A stretch of 5,660 nt of DNA from Porphyrobacter sp. GTDB taxonomy: Bacteria; Pseudomonadota; Alphaproteobacteria; Sphingomonadales; Sphingomonadaceae. The position numbers and the translations under genes were made by a program. The notes under the pieces were generated by a model that saw nothing but the letters and a program-made list of their open reading frames with translations, was not told where the DNA came from and made no database searches. The stretch covers positions 1-5,660 of the forward strand of contig JAKFWB010000341.1 of the NCBI GenBank assembly GCA_021732945.1, written 5' to 3'. This document shows, piece by piece, positions 1-5,018 of this stretch (positions are counted from its first letter, which is position 1; every line of letters begins with the position of its first letter).

Positions 1-1225
1 AACCGCGCACCAGTTCAAGCCGCGATGCGATCTTGTCGAGCCGGTGCTGCGCGCGGCGTTGCAGGATGTCGATCTGCGCCCGCGTCCGGCTTTCGAGCAG
101 CTCCTTCAGCCCCATCACCATCGGCGCGCGGCCAAATCCCGGCTGAGTGTCGAGCACGTTCAGGTTGAGGCTGAAGCGCGTTTCCAGATCGGTCAGCTTT
201 AACAGGCTTTCCTTGAGCAATTCGGGATCGACATTGCGGCTTTTGGGTGTGAGCACGATGCGGATCGCGGTGTCGCTTTCGTCGCGCACATCTTCAAGGA
301 TCGGCAGTTTCCGGTCCCCGATCAGCGCGGCGATCTGTTCGATCAGCTTGCCCTTGGGCACCTGATACGGGATTTCGCTGATGACCAGCTGCCATTGCCC
401 GCTGCCCAGCCGCTCGATCCCGGCGGCGATGTCATCGGCGTCTTTCGCCTCTGGCGCGTGGAATTTTCCCCGCAACCGGAACGCGCCGCGCCCGGTGCGA
501 TAGGCCTCAGCGATGCTCGCCGCGCTGTCGACCACCTGGCCTCCTGTGGCGAAATCCGGGCCGTGGAACAGTTGCATCAGCCGTTCGTGTTCCACGTGGG
601 GGTTGTCGATCAGTTCCAGCGTAGCGTCGATGATCTCCGCGACATTGTGGCTGGGGATAGAGGTTGCCATGCCGACCGCGATGCCGCTCGATCCATTGGC
701 GAGCAGGTTGGGGAACAGGCCGGGGAAAATCTCGGGCTCGATCTCCTCGCCGTTATACGTCGGGATGAAATCAACCGTGCCTTCGTCCAGACCCGCCATC
801 AGCGCAATCGCGGTCTTGGTCAGGCGCGCTTCGGTGTAGCGGTAGGCGGCGGCGTTATCGCCATCGACATTGCCGAAGTTGCCCTGCCCTTCCACCAGCG
901 GATAACGCAGCGCAAAATCCTGCGCGAGACGGACCATTGCGTCATACACGCTGGAATCGCCATGCGGGTGATACTTGCCGATCACATCGCCGACCACGCG
1001 GGCGGATTTCTTGAACGCCGAACCCGGATCAAGCTTCAGCTGCCGCATCGCCCACAGCAGGCGGCGGTGCACCGGCTTCAGCCCATCACGCAGATCAGGC
1101 AGCGACCGCGCGGTGATCGTGGACAGCGCATAGACCAGATAACGCTCGGACAGCGCGGCATCGAAGGGCGCATCGACGATGGCGTCAAACGGGTCTTCCG
1201 GCGGGATGGTAACGGTGTCGGACAT
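1..1225 (-). CDS. parC: DNA topoisomerase IV subunit A (ParC), N-terminal part, cut by the window edge
   Basis: This reading frame is open from an ATG at 1225 down to the left edge, giving 408 codons of a protein usually about 740-760 residues long. ParC is the DNA-cleaving subunit of topoisomerase IV, which pairs with ParE to decatenate daughter chromosomes. Visible motifs are the start [20 protein letters not shown], the fold [17 protein letters not shown] (about 44-60), the quinolone-region helix [15 protein letters not shown] (84-98), and the catalytic tyrosine Y130 in [12 protein letters not shown]. Ser91 and Asp95, the positions usually altered in quinolone resistance, are unaltered. 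Residues about 155-190 ([21 protein letters not shown]) belong to the winged-helix/tower core, and the cut falls in the coiled-coil region ([20 protein letters not shown]). ParC is preferred over GyrA because of the alphaproteobacterial ParC-like N-terminus; the C-terminal domain that would settle this is outside the window. The start codon has no strong Shine-Dalgarno sequence. Confidence 0.95.
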   Translation of the reverse strand, partial: MSDTVTIPPEDPFDAIVDAPFDAALSERYLVYALSTITARSLPDLRDGLKPVHRRLLWAMRQLKLDPGSAFKKSARVVGDVIGKYHPHGDSSVYDAMVRLAQDFALRYPLVEGQGNFGNVDGDNAAAYRYTEARLTKTAIALMAGLDEGTVDFIPTYNGEEIEPEIFPGLFPNLLANGSSGIAVGMATSIPSHNVAEIIDATLELIDNPHVEHERLMQLFHGPDFATGGQVVDSAASIAEAYRTGRGAFRLRGKFHAPEAKDADDIAAGIERLGSGQWQLVISEIPYQVPKGKLIEQIAALIGDRKLPILEDVRDESDTAIRIVLTPKSRNVDPELLKESLLKLTDLETRFSLNLNVLDTQPGFGRAPMVMGLKELLESRTRAQIDILQRRAQHRLDKIASRLELVRG

Positions 1226-1331
1226 CGCGCCCGTCTAGCAATCCCCGGGCGGTGCCGGGAGAGGGGTTTCCACAGGCTTGACCGCACCTTGCGCCGGGTG
1301 CCCCGAGGCTGAAAAAGGCAATTTGAAGGAG

Positions 1332-1397
1332 ATTATGGCGATATTGCGGTTTAATTATGGCGAAAATACGGCATAAATAAGGCGAAACTGAGGTGCG
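1332..1397. repeat. Three tandem 22-bp-period direct repeats upstream of the lipoprotein gene
   Basis: ATTATGGCGA occurs exactly at 1332-1341 and 1354-1363. A degenerate copy, AATAAGGCGA, lies at 1376-1385, so the start-to-start distance is exactly 22 bp twice. Over the full 22-bp units, copies 1 and 2 match at 17 positions and copies 2 and 3 at 13. All three keep GGCGA and a downstream GG. The array lies 47-112 bp before the ATG at 1444, in the only AT-rich patch between parC and the lipoprotein gene. A spacing of about two helical turns would place the motifs on one face of the DNA, as in an iterated operator or activator site. The function is inferred; I do not recognise the motif. Confidence 0.5.
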
Positions 1398-1430
1398 ACT
1401 CGCAAATCGGGCTGCGCCGCTCAGCTTCAC

Positions 1431-1436
1431 GAGGAG
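1431..1436 (+). promoter_or_regulatory. Ribosome binding site that fixes the lipoprotein start at 1444
   Basis: GAGGAG lies 7 nt before the ATG at 1444. It favours this start over the in-frame GTG at 1393, which has no such element and would put 17 charged and hydrophilic residues in front of the signal peptide. Confidence 0.75.
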
Positions 1437-1443
1437 AGAGAAC

Positions 1444-2331
1444 ATGCGTAAGTCATTGATTCTTTCTGCCACCGCTACACTCGCCCTGACTGCATGCAGC
1501 CAGAATGACAGTGGCCCATCCGAAGCTGCGATGGAGGAAGTCGCCGCTGTCCCGGCCACCGAATCTGCGGCGGCTGACGCCGTTGCCGGGAATGAAGGCG
1601 CCGCCCTGCCCACGCTCGCCGAAATCCCGGTGAATCTGCCGCAGCTAGCCTATGTCTATGATTTCCGATGGCGTTTGCCCGGCGAGGAGATCGGCGCGCT
1701 TCAGCGACGCCATGCGAGCCTGTGCGAACAGCAGGGGCCGACCATCTGCCAGATCACCGGCATGACCAAGACCGGAGAAGACGACGGCGAGGTTGCCGGC
1801 GAGCTTAAGATGGCGGTCGCAACGCGGCAGGCGCGGGCGTTTGGCGCGCTGCTGGAGGATGAAGCCGAAGATGCAGGGGCCGATCAAATCGCGGCGGAAA
1901 TCACCTCGGAAGAGCTATCCAAGCAGATGGTCGATACCGAAGCCCGCCTGCGCTCCCGCGTCGAACTGCGCGACCGGTTGCAGGACGTGCTGCGCAACCG
2001 CAAGGGCAAAGTCGAGGAACTGATCGAGGCCGAACGCAGCGTTGCGGCGGTCAACGAGGAGATCGATCAGGCGCGCAGCTGGCTCAAAGAGATGGAAGGC
2101 CGCGTCGCCTATAGCCGGGTGACGGTGCACTACGAATCCGGCACCCCGGTCACGAGTGATTTCCTTGGCCCGGTAACGGGTGCGGTGGGGTCGCTCGGGT
2201 CAATCTTCGGCTATCTGGTCGCCTTCCTGATCCTGATCGGAGCAGTGGCCTTGCCGCTCGGCGGGGTCGTCTGGGTCGCCCGGCGGCTGAACCGCCTCGG
2301 CAAGCCGCAGGAAACCGCTACATCCGCCTGA
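1444..2331 (+). CDS. DUF4349 family lipoprotein with C-terminal membrane helix
   Basis: This 295-residue protein begins with a short signal peptide, MRKSLILSATATLALTAC, ending in the lipobox LTAC. Cys18 is therefore the likely lipidated residue. An Ala/Glu/Pro-rich linker runs to about residue 60. The DUF4349-like region (about 66-275) contains YVYDFRWRLPGEEIGALQRRH, a possible disulfide pair Cys94/Cys102, and a heptad-rich charged stretch (about 155-220, EARLRSRVELRDRLQDVL and following) that should form a coiled coil. A hydrophobic segment at about 253-279 (FGYLVAFLILIGAVALPLGG) is a probable transmembrane helix, followed by an Arg-rich tail. The family is widespread but has no established biochemical role; a cell-envelope function is inferred. 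The gene starts 218 bp from the divergent parC start. Its 3' end overlaps the convergent ferredoxin gene by 14 nt. Confidence 0.85.
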   Translation: MRKSLILSATATLALTACSQNDSGPSEAAMEEVAAVPATESAAADAVAGNEGAALPTLAEIPVNLPQLAYVYDFRWRLPGEEIGALQRRHASLCEQQGPTICQITGMTKTGEDDGEVAGELKMAVATRQARAFGALLEDEAEDAGADQIAAEITSEELSKQMVDTEARLRSRVELRDRLQDVLRNRKGKVEELIEAERSVAAVNEEIDQARSWLKEMEGRVAYSRVTVHYESGTPVTSDFLGPVTGAVGSLGSIFGYLVAFLILIGAVALPLGGVVWVARRLNRLGKPQETATSA

Positions 2332-2653
2332 GATCATTGCTTTCTGTTGGCACGCTGACCGTCAACCCATCGAGGTTGGCGGTCAGCTCGATCTGGCACG
2401 ACAGGCGCGAGGTGCGCCGCGCCCCGGCGGCGAAATCGAGCATGTCTTCCTCTTCCTCCGCAGCGGGGATCAGGCGGTCGAACCATTCGGCGGCGACGAT
2501 CACGTGGCAGGTGGAACACGCCATCTGCCCCTCGCAGGTGCCCTCCAAGGGCAGCCCCGCCGCCTGGCCCACCCGCAGCAGATTATCGCCCGGCTCGCCC
2601 ACGGCCGCCACCGGCTTGCCGAAGGGATCGAGGAAGGTGATGGTGATGCTCAC
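2318..2653 (-). CDS. [2Fe-2S] ferredoxin, adrenodoxin type
   Basis: This 111-residue protein has the ferredoxin fold starting MSITITFLDPFGKPV. The four cluster ligands are Cys40, Cys46, Cys49 and Cys86, in the pattern C-x5-C-x2-C-x36-C (GTCEGQMACSTCHVIV, then RLSCQIEL). This is the signature of the adrenodoxin/putidaredoxin/Isc-ferredoxin branch of soluble cytoplasmic electron carriers. The start is a GTG at 2653 whose GTGA overlaps the TGA stop of the upstream cysteine desulfurase by 4 nt, so translation is probably coupled. That coupling suggests a role in Fe-S cluster assembly, as for the ferredoxin of isc operons, rather than as a P450 partner; no P450 or reductase gene is visible. The stop at 2318-2320 lies inside the end of the convergent lipoprotein gene. 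Confidence 0.9.
   Translation of the reverse strand: MSITITFLDPFGKPVAAVGEPGDNLLRVGQAAGLPLEGTCEGQMACSTCHVIVAAEWFDRLIPAAEEEEDMLDFAAGARRTSRLSCQIELTANLDGLTVSVPTESNDLRRM
2354..2387. terminator. Strong hairpin just past the lipoprotein stop (possible terminator)
   Basis: GCTGACCGTCAACC (2354-2367) pairs with GGTTGGCGGTCAGC (2374-2387), giving a 14-bp stem (13 Watson-Crick pairs plus one G-U in the plus-strand RNA) around a 6-nt loop. It begins 22 nt after the lipoprotein stop codon, a good position for a 3' end. No T-run follows on either strand, so it is not a classical intrinsic terminator. It also lies within ferredoxin codons, so the pairing could be incidental. Its role as a terminator or mRNA-stabilising hairpin is inferred. 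Confidence 0.4.
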
Positions 2654-3747
2654 AGGCCTTGCTCCCTGGCGGCGGCATTGATGGCCGCGGCGGCGGTTTC
2701 GATGTCTTGTTCGGTCGTATAGCGCCCGAATCCGAGGCGAATAGAGGACTTTGCCTCTGCGTCAGACAACCCAATGGCGCGCAGCACATGGCTCGGCCGG
2801 CCTGATCCGCTGGCGCAGGCACTGCCCGCTGAGAACATGATGTGGCGGCAATCGCTCATCAATCGCGCGACGTCCAAGCCATCCAACCGCACGTTGAGAT
2901 TGCCGTGCCAGCGGTGCTCCTCGCTGCCGTTGAGTTCCCACTCGGCGAAGGCATCGCGGGCGATGTTCCACAAATGTTTCACGTGAAACATTTGCTCCGC
3001 CATATCCGCCGCTGCCATCTGGGCTGCCACGCCAAACCCGGCGCACAGAGCGGGCGAGAGAGTGCCTGAGCGCAAGGACGCCTCCTGTCCGCCGCCGTGG
3101 ATGAAAGGGGCTACAACCACGCCATTACCCATCCACAACGCGCCTATGCCCTTGGGACCGTGCATCTTGTGCGCCGATACCGCGAAGTAGTCTGGCCGCA
3201 AGTCTGACAAGGCAAGCCTTCCGCAAGCCTGGACCGCATCAACCAGAACCCGCGCGCCCGCTGCATGAGCAATCGCGATGGTGTCTGCGAGCGGATGGAT
3301 CACCCCGATCTCATTATTGACCGCCATGATCGCGACGAGGCCGGTTTCCGGCGTGATCGCGGCCTGCAAGGCGTCAAGATCGGCGCGGCCATCGGCGAGA
3401 ACGGGGAGCACCGTGAACCGCCGCCCCTGCGCTTCGACCACCTTCGCGCAATCGAGTACGGCGGCATGTTCGGTGGCGAAGGTGATGACATCGCCGGGCG
3501 TGCCTTGCAGCACCATATTGAGCGCCTCGGTCGCACCGGAGGTGAAGATGACTTTCCCGTCTTGGGGCAGCAGCGCCGCCACCTGATCCCGCGCGTTTTC
3601 GACCGCCGCCGCTGCCATCCGGCCCATGCGGTGCGGCGAATGCGGGTTGCCGAAAGTGTCGCTCTCCGGCCCGCCGAGCCAACGCAACATCGCCTCCCGC
3701 GCTTCGGGCGCGAGGGGGGTTGTGGCTTGGTAGTCGAGGTAGATCAT
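2650..3747 (-). CDS. Cysteine desulfurase, group I (NifS/IscS-like), carrying an internal parS
   Basis: This 365-residue PLP enzyme takes sulfur from L-cysteine as an enzyme-bound persulfide and releases alanine. It starts MIYLDYQATTPLAPEAREAM. Family residues in order are His94 (ATEH), Asn145 (VNNEIG), Asp170 and Gln173 (DAVQ), the PLP lysine Lys194 (SAHKMHGPKGIG), the substrate arginine near 342 (RLGFGRYTT), and catalytic Cys311 in the long mobile loop FSAGSACASGSGRPSHVL. That loop places it in group I, not with the SufS group. It lacks the longer C-terminal tail of the roughly 404-residue IscS. Residues 252-259 (QMFHVKHL) are encoded by a perfect palindrome matching parS and look like a small insertion between helices. 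The ATG at 3747 is preceded by a weak AGGG. The gene follows another desulfurase across a 124-bp gap holding a palindromic repeat and overlaps the ferredoxin start by 4 nt, suggesting an operon. Confidence 0.93.
   Translation of the reverse strand: MIYLDYQATTPLAPEAREAMLRWLGGPESDTFGNPHSPHRMGRMAAAAVENARDQVAALLPQDGKVIFTSGATEALNMVLQGTPGDVITFATEHAAVLDCAKVVEAQGRRFTVLPVLADGRADLDALQAAITPETGLVAIMAVNNEIGVIHPLADTIAIAHAAGARVLVDAVQACGRLALSDLRPDYFAVSAHKMHGPKGIGALWMGNGVVVAPFIHGGGQEASLRSGTLSPALCAGFGVAAQMAAADMAEQMFHVKHLWNIARDAFAEWELNGSEEHRWHGNLNVRLDGLDVARLMSDCRHIMFSAGSACASGSGRPSHVLRAIGLSDAEAKSSIRLGFGRYTTEQDIETAAAAINAAAREQGL
2971..2994. promoter_or_regulatory. parS: parS-like centromere site (ParB/Spo0J binding) inside the desulfurase gene
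   Basis: The 16-bp core TGTTTCACGTGAAACA (2975-2990) matches the well-known ParB/Spo0J parS consensus. The symmetry continues four more bases each way (CAAA on the left, TTTG on the right), giving a perfect 24-bp palindrome centred between 2982 and 2983. ParB loads on such sites and spreads to form the partition complex moved by ParA, usually near the chromosome origin. It lies wholly within the cysteine desulfurase coding region, where many parS sites occur in other genes. ParB binding itself is inferred from the match; parA and parB are not in the window. Confidence 0.9.
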
Positions 3748-3768
3748 GGGTTCCCTATGCCCCCACCC

Positions 3769-3870
3769 TCGTCATTGCGAGGAGCGAAGCGACGCGGCAA
3801 TCCATGGACCACGGCTGCGGCAAGACGCGCGGTTCGTCCATGGATTGCTTCGCTACGCTCGCAATGACGA
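3769..3870. repeat. REP-like palindromic element between the two desulfurase genes
   Basis: TCGTCATTGCGAG (3769-3781) is the exact reverse complement of CTCGCAATGACGA (3858-3870). Inside these, CAATCCATGGAC (3798-3809) pairs with GTCCATGGATTG (3836-3847). The left arm is 6 nt longer between the paired blocks, leaving a bulge, and the loop is 26 nt. The arms match the widely dispersed proteobacterial repeat that reads CGTCATTGCGAGGAGCGAAG and gives the tell-tale mistranslations CERSEAI and FAPRNDE. The element fills nearly all of the 124-bp gap and ends 1 bp before the TAA of the upstream desulfurase. In the transcript it would fold into a long hairpin that could stabilise or attenuate the message between the two genes; that effect is inferred. 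Confidence 0.85.
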
Positions 3871-3871
3871 A

Positions 3872-4915
3872 TTAGCATAGCGAAGCCCAAGCCTCGCTGA
3901 ACCGCTCCAAATCCTGCGCCGTGGTGTTCCACCCCAAACTCACCCGGATCGTGCGCGCGGCAACATCGTCGGGCACGCCAAAGGCATCGAGCACCCGGCT
4001 TTTCTTGAGCGTGCCCGAGGAACACGCGCTCCCCGCCGAGACGGCAAAGCCCATCGCGTCGAGCCGGATGAGGAGGGCTTGGGCGCTGATGGTAGGGTGA
4101 GCCAGCGCATAGATGTGGGAGCACTGAAACCCGCCCAGCAACGGCTCGCCAAGGGCATAGAGCCGGTTCTTGAAATCGAAATGCGCCTCGATCGGGCAGG
4201 CCCAATCTTCGACCGTGCCGACTTCCAGCGCCGCCGCCATGCCGAGCGCAGCCGGAAGGTTCTCCGTCCCCTGGCGATAACCCCGTTCATGCCCGCCGAC
4301 AGGCTCCAGCATGGCGAAGTCCCGCAGCAGCAGCGCGCCCACGCCGATCGGCCCGCCAAACTTGTGCGCCGAGACAACCACCATGTCGGCATCGGGCAGC
4401 GCCACCTTCCCGGCGCTTTGCGAACAGTCGGCCAGCAGCAAGCCGCCACCTGCCCGAACTTGCGCGGTCAGCTTGCCGACCAACTGGTAGGTGCCGGTTT
4501 CGGAATTGAGGTGCTGGACGGCGACGATTGGCTTGCCCTCGCCTGCGAGCAGCGTGGCGAGGCGATCTTCATCAACCTCCCACTCGTCGGACATCGGCAC
4601 AACCTCAGCATCCGGCGCCGCACGGAACACCGCATCATGCTCGACCGCACTGACGATCCGGCGGCTCACCTTCGCCCGGTTGAGCGCAATCCACAAAGCC
4701 TCACTCGCCCCGCTCGTAAAAATCAGCTCGCCAGCCCACCCCAGCGCCGCCTTGATCCGCTCACGCGCATCCTCCAGCGCGGCCCTTGCCTTGCGGCCCT
4801 CTGCGTGTGGCGAGGACGGGTTGGCCCACAGCCGAAAGCCTTCCTCCATCGCCGCTTTCGCCTCTGGGCGCAGCGGCGAGGTGGCGGCGTGATCGAGATA
4901 GACCCGTTCGGGGAT
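3872..4915 (-). CDS. Cysteine desulfurase, group I (NifS/IscS-like), first gene of the cluster; start uncertain
   Basis: Numbered from the codon at 4915 this is a 347-residue PLP enzyme. It begins PERVYLDHAATSPLRPEAK, the usual N-terminus of the family. Key residues are His93 (VEHD), Asn137 (HLNSETG), Asp163 and Gln166 (ADCSQ), the PLP lysine Lys185 (SAHKFGGPIGVGAL), and Cys298 in the group I loop SAGSACSSGTLKKSRVL. The C-terminal motif is RVSLGWNTT, where the neighbouring paralog has RLGFGRYTT. The start is a problem: no ATG, GTG or TTG lies near the conserved N-terminus. An ATC at 4913-4915 sits 7 nt after an AGGA and gives the expected N-terminus, so it is used here. The alternatives are ATG at 5032 (386 residues, crossing the divergent promoter and overlapping the hydrolase start by 14 nt) and ATG at 4849 (removes the conserved VYLDHAAT). 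It shares clear similarity with the next desulfurase, and the two are probably ancient tandem paralogs. Confidence 0.88.
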   Translation of the reverse strand: MPERVYLDHAATSPLRPEAKAAMEEGFRLWANPSSPHAEGRKARAALEDARERIKAALGWAGELIFTSGASEALWIALNRAKVSRRIVSAVEHDAVFRAAPDAEVVPMSDEWEVDEDRLATLLAGEGKPIVAVQHLNSETGTYQLVGKLTAQVRAGGGLLLADCSQSAGKVALPDADMVVVSAHKFGGPIGVGALLLRDFAMLEPVGGHERGYRQGTENLPAALGMAAALEVGTVEDWACPIEAHFDFKNRLYALGEPLLGGFQCSHIYALAHPTISAQALLIRLDAMGFAVSAGSACSSGTLKKSRVLDAFGVPDDVAARTIRVSLGWNTTAQDLERFSEAWASLC

Positions 4916-4935
4916 TGTCCAGTCCTCACAAAAAA

Positions 4936-4963
4936 TTGCGATTTGCGCGAGTGTGCCTATATA
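4936..4963 (+). promoter_or_regulatory. Candidate promoter for the hydrolase, within a divergent control region
   Basis: TTGCGA (4936-4941) and TATATA (4958-4963) are separated by 16 bp and lie 56 bp before the hydrolase ATG, a reasonable sigma-70-like fit. The TATATA is the centre of a perfect 12-bp palindrome, GCCTATATAGGC (4955-4966), so the same -10 could serve the minus-strand desulfurase, although its -35 (GTGGCG with a 17-bp spacer) is weak. Inverted copies AAATTGCG (4933-4940) and CGCAATTT (4969-4976) bracket the site and could be an operator. Judged by eye only. Confidence 0.45.
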
Positions 4964-5007
4964 GGCCCCGCAATTTGCAGCGCCACCCGGCGCGCGCCCT
5001 CGCTCAT

Positions 5008-5011
5008 AAGG
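5008..5011 (+). promoter_or_regulatory. Ribosome binding site for the alpha/beta hydrolase
   Basis: AAGG lies 7 nt before the ATG at 5019 and supports that start over later in-frame ATG codons, such as the one at residue 29, which is already within the first beta strand. Confidence 0.55.
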
Positions 5012-5018
5012 TTTACCG

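Noticed and set aside
588..603. Second parS candidate in parC (TGTTCCACGTG followed by GGGGT)
   Set aside because: Only the left half matches; about 10 of 16 positions agree with the core and the right half has no symmetry.
1244..1259. Short CCCGG/CCGGG inverted repeat before parC
   Set aside because: Only 5-bp arms in GC-rich DNA, with no T-run; not distinguishable from background.
1266..1274. DnaA-box-like GTTTCCACA upstream of parC
   Set aside because: Two mismatches to TTATNCACA, no further boxes and no AT-rich unwinding region; not evidence of an origin here.
395..1312. Long plus-strand reading frame (305 codons) and others opposite parC
   Set aside because: It lies antisense to a clear ParC coding frame and has an Arg/Gln-rich composition with no family motifs; it is a shadow of GC-rich codon use.
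3744..4205. Minus-strand frame encoding a peptide with CERSEAI and FAPRNDE
   Set aside because: These strings are the usual translation of the palindromic repeat; the rest is antisense or out of frame to the desulfurase.
4927..4929. GTG near the SD-like AGGA as the desulfurase start
   Set aside because: It is out of frame with PERVYLDHAAT and would need a frameshift.
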